Program-made: the position numbers and the translations under genes
Notes under the pieces: generated by a model
Database searches by the model: none
Told to the model about the DNA's origin: nothing
What the model saw: the letters and a program-made list of their open reading frames with translations, nothing else
Assembly (NCBI GenBank): GCA_964423405.1
Contig: CAYREY010000006.1
Span: 1-64,000, forward strand
Direction of reading: 5' to 3'
DNA: 64,000 nt
Source of the DNA: Bog-950 sp964423405
Lineage (GTDB): Bacteria; Bacteroidota; Bacteroidia; Chitinophagales; LD1
Shown: one piece after another, positions 25,939 to 34,614 of the stretch
Position numbering within the stretch: the first letter of the stretch is position 1
Layout of the letters: every line of letters starts with the position of its first letter

Positions 25939-27279
25939 TTACTTACTGCCACTCCACCACTTCTTTTTCTTCTTTTTAGCGGGCCCATTTTTTTTATCGC
26001 CCTGTGGTTTTGGGTGAGCCGGTTTATTGCTGTTACCCTGCGCGTGTTTGGGCTTGCTGTTATTGCCTGATGTATGTTTAGGTTTATTGCTACGTTGGGC
26101 CGGTGGTGCTTTGTAAACAACAGGGTCGCTTATTTCGCTGGCACTAAGTGGGTAGGGGTGGTCGTTTACTACCGGTATTTGTTTGCCAATAGCTTTTTGT
26201 ATATCCTTTAACTCGCCTTTCTCTTCAGCCGAGCAGAAAGATATAGCAATGCCGCTGGCACCTGCGCGGCCGGTACGGCCAATGCGGTGTACGTAGCTTT
26301 CGGGCACGTTGGGTAGCTCCAGGTTTATAACGTGTGTCAGGTTATCTATATCAATACCCCTGGCTGCAATATCGGTGGCTACCAACGCACGTAATTTGCC
26401 GGCTTTAAAATCGTTCAACGCATTTTGCCGGGCATTTTGCGATTTGTTGCCGTGTATAGCCAGTGCCTTGATGTTGTTTTTAGCCAGCTCGCGGGTAATT
26501 TTATCGGCACCGTGTTTGGTACGGGTAAAAATTAACACCCGCTCCACGCTTTTATCGCGCAGCAAAAACAGCAGCAGGTTCTTTTTATCGGCTTTAGATA
26601 CATAGTACAACGATTGCTTAATAGCATCTACCGTAGTTGACTGTGGCGTAACCGAAACGTTAACCGGCTCATCTAAAATGCTATGTGCCAGCTTTAAAAT
26701 ATCGGGGGCCATAGTAGCCGAAAAGAAAAGTGTTTGACGTTTTTGTGGTAGCTTACCTATTACCCTTTTTATATCGTTAATAAAGCCCATGTCCAGCATA
26801 CGGTCGGCTTCATCCAGCACAAATATTTTTATGTGTTGCAGGTTGATGTAGCCCTGGCTCATTAAATCCAGCAGGCGGCCCGGGGTGGCTATCAGTATAT
26901 CTACTCCGTTTCTTAGTGCCGTGGTTTGTGCGCCCTGCGATACACCACCAAACACTACAGTGTGTTTTAGTGGCAGGTTTCTGCCATAGGCTGCAAAGCT
27001 CTCGCCAATCTGTACGGCCAGTTCGCGGGTGGGTGTCAGTATCAGGGTTTTAATTTGTCGGGGTCCCTTATCGTTGCCGTGGTTTTGGTGCAACAATTGC
27101 AGTATAGGTATAGCAAAGGCAGCAGTCTTGCCGGTGCCTGTTTGTGCACAGCCTAAAAGGTCGCGGTGTTTAAGTATTACCGGTATCGATTGTTCCTGAA
27201 TGGGTGTTGGGGTAGAGTAACCTTCTGTTTTTAGCGCCTTAAGTATAGGCTCTATTAGTTGTAAATTTTCGAATGACAT
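25939..27279 (-). CDS. DEAD-box RNA helicase, RhlE-like
   Basis: A 446-residue ATP-dependent RNA helicase. All core motifs are present: Q motif (YSTPTPIQEQSIP), Walker A AQTGTGKTAAF, PTRELAVQ, TPGRLLDL, DEAD in VLDEADRMLDMGF, SAT, the TDIAARGID region and HRIGRTGRAG. The C-terminal ~70 residues are a basic, low-complexity tail rich in Lys, Asn, Gln and Pro, ending in a Lys-run and WWSGSK, as in cold-adaptive or ribosome-assembly RhlE proteins. The gene is single, on the minus strand. Confidence 0.93.
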   Translation of the reverse strand: MSFENLQLIEPILKALKTEGYSTPTPIQEQSIPVILKHRDLLGCAQTGTGKTAAFAIPILQLLHQNHGNDKGPRQIKTLILTPTRELAVQIGESFAAYGRNLPLKHTVVFGGVSQGAQTTALRNGVDILIATPGRLLDLMSQGYINLQHIKIFVLDEADRMLDMGFINDIKRVIGKLPQKRQTLFFSATMAPDILKLAHSILDEPVNVSVTPQSTTVDAIKQSLYYVSKADKKNLLLFLLRDKSVERVLIFTRTKHGADKITRELAKNNIKALAIHGNKSQNARQNALNDFKAGKLRALVATDIAARGIDIDNLTHVINLELPNVPESYVHRIGRTGRAGASGIAISFCSAEEKGELKDIQKAIGKQIPVVNDHPYPLSASEISDPVVYKAPPAQRSNKPKHTSGNNSKPKHAQGNSNKPAHPKPQGDKKNGPAKKKKKKWWSGSK

Positions 27280-27363
27280 TAAATAGTTTAAGCTGCAAAG
27301 GTAGTTTTATTAAACGGATAGCCTAAACAGCTACTTTAATGGCCTGCGTACCAGCAGTTAAAG

Positions 27364-28035
27364 CTACATGTAAAACAGCTTGTTTATCTCTTCCTGAGTT
27401 AGTATTTTATGGTAAATGGCAAGTTCGTCAATACTGCCTTTCCAGAAACTGCCGCCGCTGCTGCTTATGTATAATGCGCTGTTGTTATTGTTGAGTGTAC
27501 CCGGCCAGCTTACTGAGTTGGCATATGTGCCATTTATGTAAATTGTAATATCGGCACCATCGTATGTGCCCACTATGTGGTTCCACTGGCCCGCGTTATA
27601 TAAACCACCGGTAGAGTTGGTGCTGGGTACGCTTACTGCCATGCCGGCATTGTTAGGGTCGCTGGTCCAAAAACCGTATATGCCGGCATCTATAAGGTAA
27701 TAGAGGGAAGTCATAGAATCAGCTTTTATCCAGAACGAGAAGCTCATGCCATTAGTGCTGTTAAATGGCCCGCTGGTATACTCTACCCGCTGATTTATTC
27801 CGTTAAATGATAGCGCCTTGCCACGCATACCGGTTGTTAGTGCCGCATTGCCGTAGTTAGTGCCGGCAGTTACATTTCCTTTAGCATCGTTAATATTCTC
27901 ATCAAAACTAAAATATGCCACTAACGAATCGGTAGGGTAGTAGGCTGTTTGGGTGGTATTGTCTTTGTCTTTTTTGCACGACGAAACCAATGTAATGGTA
28001 ATAAGCGATAGGATTATGGCGGCTAAAATTCTCAT
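27364..28035 (-). CDS. LamG-domain lipoprotein
   Basis: A 223-residue lipoprotein. The signal peptide ends in a lipobox-like LVSSC-KKDKD at residues 16-20. The rest is one concanavalin-like LamG/pentraxin domain: LVAYFSFDENINDAKGN, RGKALSFNGINQRVEY, FSFWIKADSM, WNHIVGTYDGADITIYING, DELAIYHKILTQEEINKLF. The final motif is nearly the same as in the T9SS protein at 30596 (DELMVYNRALTQEEI), so the two are related. It is divergent from the LytTR regulator gene with 126 bases between starts. Ligand unknown; binding of a glycan or peptide is a family-level inference. Confidence 0.87.
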   Translation of the reverse strand: MRILAAIILSLITITLVSSCKKDKDNTTQTAYYPTDSLVAYFSFDENINDAKGNVTAGTNYGNAALTTGMRGKALSFNGINQRVEYTSGPFNSTNGMSFSFWIKADSMTSLYYLIDAGIYGFWTSDPNNAGMAVSVPSTNSTGGLYNAGQWNHIVGTYDGADITIYINGTYANSVSWPGTLNNNNSALYISSSGGSFWKGSIDELAIYHKILTQEEINKLFYM

Positions 28036-28161
28036 GGTGGTTGATATTTAAGGTAAAAGTATAGATGTATATGCATTGGGCAGTATGATTTTTGTCGTAA
28101 CTTACAGTAGATAACCGTTTAAGTAGTTTAATAATTGCCGAATTGCTTATTTATTTGCCCT

Positions 28162-28914
28162 ATGTTAAAAGTTATTTTAGTTGACGATGATGAGAACGAT
28201 TTGAGTAGCCTTACTACAAAGCTGCAACGCAATTGTAACGATGTACAGATAGTAGCGAGGTGTAAAAATGTACAGGAGGCAGTTAAGTCTATCAACGCAC
28301 TGCAACCCGATATTGTATTTACCGATATAGAAATGCCCGCAATAAGCGGTTTGCAATTACTCGATTTTTTTGATTTGAACAATATTCAGTTCGAGTTGAT
28401 ATTTGCTACCTCCCATAGCGAGTTTGCAGTAAGGGCATTTCAGCTTTCAGCCATGGATTATCTGGTTAAGCCAATTGATGAGGAGCTACTGGCTAAAGCG
28501 GTAGATAAAGTAAGGAAGAAACAAAACTACCAGCCCGGTAAAAGAGTATCGTTGCTTAAAGAGAACTTACTGGATAAGCAGTTTAAACGCATTGCCATAC
28601 CCTATACTGGTGGCGTTAATTTTATAGATATAGCAGATATTGTTTGCCTGAAAGCCGATAACGTTTATACTGATGTTACATTCATCAAGGCAGTTCCACT
28701 CACAGTTACCAAATCGCTTAAAGAGTTTGAAAAAATGCTGCCCGTTCAGCAGTTTTTTCGTTGTCACAGGTCTTATCTGGTAAACCTGCACGAGGTAAAG
28801 GAGTATATTACGGCACAAGGTGGTGAGCTGGTAATGAAAAACGGAATGAATATACCACTGGCGCGCGATAGAAAGGAAGAGTTTATTGCCCTATGGCAGC
28901 AAATAAAATTATGA
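28162..28914 (+). CDS. LytTR-family response regulator
   Basis: A 250-residue two-component regulator. The receiver domain has the acidic pocket VDDDEND and phospho-acceptor D55 in VFTDIEMPAISG. The C-terminal LytTR DNA-binding domain covers about residues 145-250 (IVCLKADNVYTDV, FFRCHRSYLVNL, GMNIPLARDRKEEF). Start ATG 28162 is preferred to the upstream TTG at 28135 because LKVILVDDD is the normal receiver N-terminus. Its stop overlaps the convergent histidine kinase gene by 6 bases. LytTR proteins bind 9-10 bp direct repeats spaced by about two helical turns, and such repeats occur at 30504 and 32081. Confidence 0.94.
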   Translation: MLKVILVDDDENDLSSLTTKLQRNCNDVQIVARCKNVQEAVKSINALQPDIVFTDIEMPAISGLQLLDFFDLNNIQFELIFATSHSEFAVRAFQLSAMDYLVKPIDEELLAKAVDKVRKKQNYQPGKRVSLLKENLLDKQFKRIAIPYTGGVNFIDIADIVCLKADNVYTDVTFIKAVPLTVTKSLKEFEKMLPVQQFFRCHRSYLVNLHEVKEYITAQGGELVMKNGMNIPLARDRKEEFIALWQQIKL

Positions 28915-30465
28915 TTTTTCGGGTTGTATGCGTACGGTAACACGGGTGCCCTGTGTCAGGTCTTCGGTGGTAATTTCGTATTTGTTGTACCCGGCTTTTT
29001 CATTTAAAAACGCCACCCTGCGTAGTAAGGCATTGCCTGCAAATGAGCTATGGTTGTTTCTCGATTTGTTCAATTCTGCACTGGCCGCTCTGCCAATTCC
29101 ATTGTCCTGCACGGTAACCTGTAGTACATCGTTTATTAATGCAAAACTAACCTGTAGTTGTTTTTCGCCATCCTTATGCCGCAGGCCATGTTTAATGGCA
29201 TTTTCTACTACAGGCTGTAAAAAAATACTTGGCACACGTTCGTAGCTTGTATCAATTTGTGTGTCTATTTCTATACTGTAGTCGAAAGGGTTTCCCATTG
29301 CTTTTTGCTCAAGCCGTATGTAGTTTTCCAGCAACAGTACCTCATCTTCTATTACAGTAAATTCGTTGTTGCTTTGTTCCATAGTAGCACGCATTAACTG
29401 CGCAAAGCTACTAAGCGATTTGCGGGCTTCAGCTATGTTATTGTTCTCAAGTTGGTAATCAATTGTTTTAAGTGTGTTGAAAGCAAAGTGGGGATTCATC
29501 TGGCTTTTAATAGCTTTCAGTTCTGCGTCCAGTTTCTGTAGTTGGGCTTCGCGTAACTGGGCTTCTTTCTTTTCTACATTGTACTTATTGTTTAACCCTA
29601 CAATGGTTTTTGTTTTCTCCGCAGAAAAGAAATCCATTTTTTCGTTTAACAGTTGTACGTGTGTTTCATAGGCATCTTTAAACATACCTGTAGCAGCATA
29701 AGCGTCGGCCAGGGCTTGAAGTGCGCCAATTTTTATCTCGGCGTTGGGATGTTGTTGTAACGATACCAATGACTTTTGTGCGTTTTCAATAGCAAGCGCA
29801 TAGTTTTGTTTTTTGTTGGCAATAACAGCATGCCTGAAATAATCCATACATAGCTGTTGAGGGAAACCACTGGCGCTATCTATAGTAGTACACACCTTTA
29901 GGTACTTTTCGGCTTCATCCAGTTCATTTAATTCTATACAGCAGCCTACAATATGATTGGCCGCCAGGCTAGTGCCAAAGGCGTGGTTTAGCCTGTTGGC
30001 TATTTGGTAGGCTTTTAAAGCATATTCTTTGGCTATTGCTGCTTTACCCATAGCCAGTAGTACTACATCAATATTTATATATATCTGAGCGTGTTTAATT
30101 GTTACAGGCTGCTGTTCAATGGCTATTTCTACTTCACGGTAAATAGAAAGGCTTTTTTCAGGCTCATTTATTTTGCTGTAAACCATAGCCATATTTGTTT
30201 TGGCTATTATCCTGTCATCTATATCGGTGCTTTTCGATAATATCTTATCTGCCTCTACATACCATTGCAGGGCAGTATCGGCCTCATCTCGCCAAAAGTA
30301 GTAGTTGCCCTTGTTATTGAGTGCCAGGCCATATCCAATGTTATAACCAGCCTGCAGGCAGGCGGCCAGAGCTTGCTCATTTTTTGTAAAAGCCAATTCA
30401 GGGTTGCTGTATTGTAACTCCACAATCTCTTTTAATAGTGCATCAATACCCGCCGTTTCTTTCAT
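28909..30465 (-). CDS. TPR-containing LytS-type histidine kinase (His_kinase family), soluble
   Basis: A 518-residue sensor kinase with no signal peptide or membrane segment. Residues ~1-270 are tetratricopeptide repeats (ALNNKGNYYFWRDEADTALQWY, AYAATGMFKDAYETHVQLL). A coiled coil rich in Glu/Leu/Lys follows (AQLREAQLQKLDAELKAIKS). The dimerisation/phosphoacceptor segment is QMNPHFAFNTLKTIDYQLEN, and the ATPase domain has an N box (VVENAIKHGLRHKDG) and G box (VQDNGIG). It should phosphorylate the convergent LytTR regulator. Lacking membrane anchors, it must sense an internal signal or a partner through its TPRs. Most related kinases have transmembrane helices after the TPRs; these are missing here. 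Confidence 0.92.
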   Translation of the reverse strand: MKETAGIDALLKEIVELQYSNPELAFTKNEQALAACLQAGYNIGYGLALNNKGNYYFWRDEADTALQWYVEADKILSKSTDIDDRIIAKTNMAMVYSKINEPEKSLSIYREVEIAIEQQPVTIKHAQIYINIDVVLLAMGKAAIAKEYALKAYQIANRLNHAFGTSLAANHIVGCCIELNELDEAEKYLKVCTTIDSASGFPQQLCMDYFRHAVIANKKQNYALAIENAQKSLVSLQQHPNAEIKIGALQALADAYAATGMFKDAYETHVQLLNEKMDFFSAEKTKTIVGLNNKYNVEKKEAQLREAQLQKLDAELKAIKSQMNPHFAFNTLKTIDYQLENNNIAEARKSLSSFAQLMRATMEQSNNEFTVIEDEVLLLENYIRLEQKAMGNPFDYSIEIDTQIDTSYERVPSIFLQPVVENAIKHGLRHKDGEKQLQVSFALINDVLQVTVQDNGIGRAASAELNKSRNNHSSFAGNALLRRVAFLNEKAGYNKYEITTEDLTQGTRVTVRIQPEKS

Positions 30466-30503
30466 GTACGTAGCTTAAACTCTTTGCTTGCAAATTTAAT
30501 ATA

Positions 30504-30535
30504 CCGTTCTCAAGTTGCTCAATGCCCTTTACAAA
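30504..30535 (+). promoter_or_regulatory. Predicted LytTR operator (two direct repeats)
   Basis: CCGTTCTCAA at 30504 and CCCTTTACAA at 30525 are 21 bases apart. The same arrangement lies upstream of the 32173 gene. The second repeat starts 47 bases before the end of the -7 element in both promoters. Confidence 0.6.
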
Positions 30536-30564
30536 AGCGGTAAAACATATCGGGGCCAATATGT

Positions 30565-30593
30565 GTGTTTTGCCCGCAAACAAAAATCAATTA
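30565..30593 (+). promoter_or_regulatory. Promoter core and conserved leader, copy 1
   Basis: A GTGTTTTG -7-like element (30565-30572) is followed by CCCGC and the leader AAACAAAAATCAATT (30578-30592), identical over 15 bases to that before the 32173 gene. Confidence 0.55.
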
Positions 30594-30595
30594 CA

Positions 30596-31957
30596 ATGGA
30601 AAAAAATCTAACACTGTTATTTGTATGTATTGCATCTTTATTGGCGGCACAAATACCCACAAACGGGTTGATAACACATTTTACGTTTGATAGCACTTTA
30701 ATAAACACCACCGGTACCGATACGCTGGAGAGCGGCAATGCTAACTACATTACAAGGGGATGCGGCTCTGCACAAAGCTTAACCAACTCGTCATATACTT
30801 TTCCCAATGCCGGTATTGGCGGATTGCCGGCTGGTTCGGCACAACGTTCGGTTGCTTTTTGGTACCGTAGCGAAAACATTACTACCCACTCGCTGTTTAA
30901 TTATGGCACAATCAGCGGCTACTTTGGGGTGGTTTACGATGCTTCTAATGCCAGCATACTGGTAACTGGTGGTAGTTCTGATATTTCGGCAACGTATGAA
31001 GAAGGTACCAACTGGACACACATAGCAGTAACCTATGGCGGCGGTATTACTAATCTTTACATAAATGGTAATGTGGCGGCCAGTTCTAACTCTATTACAT
31101 TTTCTACGGTGCCTAGTCCATCGGTAAGCCGTCTGGGTCACTCTCCCTTCTCCGGCGAATATTCGCAGTATAGTATTGATGAGTTAATGGTTTACAACCG
31201 CGCACTTACGCAGGAAGAAATTACCGATATATATAACATTACGCAAACGAATATAGCTGTGTCGCAATTGCCAGTGGTTGCCAGACCTATTATGTGCCAG
31301 GGCGACACCATTAACCTAAGCGTAGCTGCTACTGGTCCTAACCTTAGCTACCAGTGGCAACAAAATGGCCAGGATATACCTGGTGCTACCGATACATTTC
31401 TACAAACCGTAGCCAACACAGAGGGCGTATTTAATTATCATGTTGAAATAACATCGGATTGTGGTATTGTATTGGTGGGGCCGGCTATTGCATCTGTATT
31501 TTCATATCCAACACCTACCATTGTGCAAACCGGCAACCTGTTACAAACACAAGGGTATAGCAGTTACCAGTGGCTGTTGAATGGAGAGGAAATACCAGAT
31601 GCTACCGGACCTGACCATGAAGCTACCGAACCCGGTGTATATACTGTAGCTGTAACCAGGCAAGATGGCACCTGTGTAGGTGTTAGTCCGGCGGTAACAG
31701 TAACCAGTGTGGGCATTGCCGATGTTGATGGCTTTAACCTTGCAATATACCCTAACCCGGCTACAGAAATATTAGCTATACAAAGCCGTGAGAGTATTGA
31801 AGGTGTTGAAGTATATAACATGCTGGGCGTGCAGGTGAAAAACATAAATGGTAACGTAAGGGCCATTAACGTAGCTGAATTGGCAAAAGGTTTATATACC
31901 ATCCGCATACTAACTACTAATGGGCACGCAGCCGTTAAAACATTTGCAAGGCAATAA
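30596..31957 (+). CDS. LamG and Ig-like secreted protein with T9SS type A sorting domain
   Basis: A 453-residue exported protein. Start ATG 30596 (MEKNLTLLFVCIASLLAAQ, a signal peptide) is chosen over the upstream frame start at 30515, which would bury the signal peptide and cover the promoter. A LamG domain (LITHFTFDSTLINTTGTD ... DELMVYNRALTQEEITDIYN) is followed by two Ig-like segments with SYQWQQNGQDIPGAT and SYQWLLNGEEIPDAT. The C-terminal T9SS signal is LAIYPNPATEILAIQS ... LAKGLYTIRI. It carries a predicted LytTR operator, a leader shared with the next gene, and a paired 3' hairpin also shared with it. Confidence 0.9.
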   Translation: MEKNLTLLFVCIASLLAAQIPTNGLITHFTFDSTLINTTGTDTLESGNANYITRGCGSAQSLTNSSYTFPNAGIGGLPAGSAQRSVAFWYRSENITTHSLFNYGTISGYFGVVYDASNASILVTGGSSDISATYEEGTNWTHIAVTYGGGITNLYINGNVAASSNSITFSTVPSPSVSRLGHSPFSGEYSQYSIDELMVYNRALTQEEITDIYNITQTNIAVSQLPVVARPIMCQGDTINLSVAATGPNLSYQWQQNGQDIPGATDTFLQTVANTEGVFNYHVEITSDCGIVLVGPAIASVFSYPTPTIVQTGNLLQTQGYSSYQWLLNGEEIPDATGPDHEATEPGVYTVAVTRQDGTCVGVSPAVTVTSVGIADVDGFNLAIYPNPATEILAIQSRESIEGVEVYNMLGVQVKNINGNVRAINVAELAKGLYTIRILTTNGHAAVKTFARQ

Positions 31958-31966
31958 ATTTTAGCT

Positions 31967-32037
31967 AAAGCTCAACTACATTTTTTAGCAGTTGAGTTTT
32001 GTTTTTCCCGTTCCCGTAAAGGGGGCGGGATTTTTTT
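31967..32037 (+). terminator. Tandem double hairpin terminator, copy 1
   Basis: An 11-bp stem, AAAGCTCAACT with AGTTGAGTTTT (31967-31977/31990-32000), is followed by CCCGTTCCC-GTAAA-GGGGGCGGG (32007-32029, two G-T pairs) and a T7 run. The same two-hairpin layout follows the next gene. Confidence 0.82.
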
Positions 32038-32080
32038 GCCTGTTGTGGGTATGCTTCTTTCCGGTTACAAGGCCAGTTTA

Positions 32081-32112
32081 CGGTTCGCAAGCTGTAGCGT
32101 GCGGTTCACAAA
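32081..32112 (+). promoter_or_regulatory. Predicted LytTR operator (two direct repeats)
   Basis: CGGTTCGCAA at 32081 and CGGTTCACAA at 32102 are exactly 21 bases apart. A looser third copy, CGGTTACAA, lies at 32062. They match the pair at 30504/30525 in sequence and in distance to the promoter. Confidence 0.65.
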
Positions 32113-32141
32113 GTGCACAGAAGCGGGCAGTGCGCTGATTG

Positions 32142-32168
32142 CATGTTTGCGCTAAACAAAAATCAATT
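32142..32168 (+). promoter_or_regulatory. Promoter core and conserved leader, copy 2
   Basis: CATGTTTG (32142-32149, 7 of 8 to TAnnTTTG) is followed five bases later by AAACAAAAATCAATT (32154-32168), the same leader as the 30596 gene. The start codon follows. Confidence 0.6.
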
Positions 32169-32172
32169 TAGC

Positions 32173-34530
32173 ATGAAAAAGGAATTATTAATTGGCCTTA
32201 GCTGGCTTGGTAGTATAACTGCCATGGCTGGTGGTGGCACCACCCCGCCTGCTTATGAGGTTGATACTGTATTTAGCAGTAACCGTAATGCACGCAGTAT
32301 TTACTTGCCCGGAAACAAGCTTAACTCATTGGGAGTAGTGCAGGATGATGCCGGCAACGTTTGGATAGGCGGTAGTTACGATGATAATACCAATAACTTT
32401 AACAAGGCCATGATAGCCGCATTTAACGGCACCAATGGTGCGCTGCTTACATCCTATAATTCAACAGGTGTGTACTACCACAACCAGTACGATTTTGATT
32501 TTGTACGGTCGATATACAAGGTGCGTGGTGGCAAGGTATATGCTGCCTTTACTACTGCCGGCGGAGCCTTGTTAGATGCCAACAGCACCGGGTTAGGTGT
32601 AAATAAAGCCGGTTTGGGTGTTGCTCCGCAATGCCGGGCCTATGCACAGAGTAACGATTCTACCATACTGGCAGTTACTTCTATGGGTGGTGCTAACCCA
32701 CCGCAAAACAGGTTTTATGCCTTTAATGCATTGCGCGGCAACGATTTTAGTACACACCAGTTTGCAAATTACTTCAATGGTAATTCCAACAATTTCAACT
32801 CTAACCTAATGGGGGCACAGTTGGTAGTTATGCAACCCGATGGTAAAATGCTGGTGGCTACAACACCGTACGAAATTTACCGATACAAGGCTAATAAGAG
32901 TGAACTGGATAGTACATTTGGTGTAAATGGATATGCCTATATAACGCCTAACAGTGCGCCATCAACCCCATGCGATGCACCGCGGGCTACCGATATGGTA
33001 GTAAGGCCTGACGGTTCTATATTGTACTTGCTGGGCGATGGTGCTTATAGTCAGTTATACCTGCTTAGCAGCAATGGAACTGTAGATAATACGTTTGCTA
33101 ATAACACTGGCGTAATCAGCCTGAATATGGGTTATACGGCTTTGGTGCCATGCACCTACAACGGCACTGTTTGCAATAAAATTGCTTTACTGAGCAATGG
33201 CAAAATAATTTTGGGTGGTACCGAGCTTTCCGACGTATCTATTACATATAACCCACAAGGCGTGGTGGTTATGAATGGAACCGGCCTGGGCTTTTATGGG
33301 TTTAACGCAGATGGCTCACCCGATTATAACTTTGGTGGTGGTAGCTATTACCAGCGCATTAATGTATGGAGAAGTGACTTTTCGGGGTACGAGTATCCTC
33401 AGCTAAATGAAATATATGTAAACGCTGCCGATGAGATATTTGTTACCGGCCGTTATGCGGTAAGTGTAGCCGGTAACCCATCAGCCGAAGATGCTGCCTT
33501 TGTTACGAAACTGAAGCCGGTGCAATCAACTAATTCGTGCGCAAATTTCTCTTTCGATGTTAGTGCCACACCGGCGCAAAACCAGGCTAATTCTAACGGT
33601 ATTATTACCATAGATAACGTAACCGGCAGCGCGCCATACACGGTGGTTGTAAGCATTGATGGTAATCAGCAAACCAGTGGTAGTTTTTCTGCGTTACTTA
33701 TTTATATAGATGATGTACAGGCCGCAGTAAACGGCTACGATATTCAGGTTAGTAATGCTGATGGTTGCACCGGTAGTGCCAATGTAATAGTAGCAGGCTG
33801 CTTTGGTTTTAATGCATCTGTTGTTGCTCAAGGTGTTTCTGCCTCGGGTAGCTGCGATGGCTCGGTAACCGTAAATCTTAACGGAAGCTGGGGTGGTCCG
33901 TTTACTGCAGAGTCGGCCTCTATACCGCTTAGTACGCAGTTTAATGCCAATTCTTATTTGCTTTCTAATACACTATGTGTAGGCACCGGTTACACGGTAA
34001 CGGTTACCGATGGCTATGGCTGCCAAAGTGCCGACACATTTGATATTACTGTTGGCTGTACGGCTCCGCCAACACCTGTTATTACGCAAAGTAACGATAC
34101 CCTGTTTGCCAGCACGGTAGGTGTAAGCGGCGGTTACGATTGGTACTTAGATGGTAATGTAATTGCTACCACCAATTACCCAACAAACTACATTGTTTTT
34201 ACGCAAACCGGCAGCTACACTGTGGTAGCGGGCAACGGCCCCTGCACTTCGGCTATATCGGCACCGGTAGTGGTTACCACCATAGGGGTTAACGAGGTGG
34301 CTCAGGCTGCTTTTAACCTGTACCCAAACCCTGCCCAGCAGTTGCTGTTGTTACAAAGCGACGAGCCGATAGCATTTGTAGAAATATACAGCACAATAGC
34401 AGAGCGCATTCTCTACAAAGCCGGCCCGGTTACACAAATAGATGTAAGTGCGTTGAGCAGTGGTTTGTATTTAATACGCATGCAAACTGTAAAGGGCGCC
34501 TCTGCGGTAAAAACATTCTCTAAACAATAA
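32173..34530 (+). CDS. Delta-60-repeat/SprB-repeat secreted protein with T9SS type A domain
   Basis: A 785-residue exported protein. Start ATG 32173 follows the conserved leader; the signal peptide is MKKELLIGLSWLGSITAMAG. About residues 45-450 form delta-60-type propeller repeats (VVMQPDGKMLVA ... LDSTFGVNGYAYI, VVRPDGSILYLLGD ... VDNTFANNTG). Two SprB-like repeats follow (NGIITIDNVTGSAPYTVVVS, YDIQVSNADGCTGSA; CDGSVTVNLNGSWGGPFTAE). The T9SS sorting domain is LYPNPAQQLLLLQS ... LSSGLYLIRM. Shared operator, leader and terminator with the 30596 gene indicate common control by the neighbouring LytTR system. Confidence 0.88.
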   Translation: MKKELLIGLSWLGSITAMAGGGTTPPAYEVDTVFSSNRNARSIYLPGNKLNSLGVVQDDAGNVWIGGSYDDNTNNFNKAMIAAFNGTNGALLTSYNSTGVYYHNQYDFDFVRSIYKVRGGKVYAAFTTAGGALLDANSTGLGVNKAGLGVAPQCRAYAQSNDSTILAVTSMGGANPPQNRFYAFNALRGNDFSTHQFANYFNGNSNNFNSNLMGAQLVVMQPDGKMLVATTPYEIYRYKANKSELDSTFGVNGYAYITPNSAPSTPCDAPRATDMVVRPDGSILYLLGDGAYSQLYLLSSNGTVDNTFANNTGVISLNMGYTALVPCTYNGTVCNKIALLSNGKIILGGTELSDVSITYNPQGVVVMNGTGLGFYGFNADGSPDYNFGGGSYYQRINVWRSDFSGYEYPQLNEIYVNAADEIFVTGRYAVSVAGNPSAEDAAFVTKLKPVQSTNSCANFSFDVSATPAQNQANSNGIITIDNVTGSAPYTVVVSIDGNQQTSGSFSALLIYIDDVQAAVNGYDIQVSNADGCTGSANVIVAGCFGFNASVVAQGVSASGSCDGSVTVNLNGSWGGPFTAESASIPLSTQFNANSYLLSNTLCVGTGYTVTVTDGYGCQSADTFDITVGCTAPPTPVITQSNDTLFASTVGVSGGYDWYLDGNVIATTNYPTNYIVFTQTGSYTVVAGNGPCTSAISAPVVVTTIGVNEVAQAAFNLYPNPAQQLLLLQSDEPIAFVEIYSTIAERILYKAGPVTQIDVSALSSGLYLIRMQTVKGASAVKTFSKQ

Positions 34531-34540
34531 GCCTACTCCC

Positions 34541-34614
34541 AAAACTCAATTCAATTGTTCAGTGCGTTGAGTTTTGTTTTCCCGCCCTCCGGCAACGGAG
34601 GCGGGATTTTTTTT
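34541..34614 (+). terminator. Tandem double hairpin terminator, copy 2
   Basis: AAAACTCAA pairs with TTGAGTTTT (34541-34549/34567-34575). A strong CCCGC(C)CTCCG-GCAA-CGGAGGCGGG hairpin (34581-34605) and a T8 run follow. The order and flanking bases match copy 1 at 31967. The rest of the 270-base gap to the next gene holds nothing I can identify. Confidence 0.85.

Noticed and set aside
28093..28123. Possible LytTR box (ACCGTTTAAG) upstream of the regulator itself
   Set aside because: Only one half resembles the repeats at 30504 and 32081; no second copy at 21 bases, so autoregulation is not supported.
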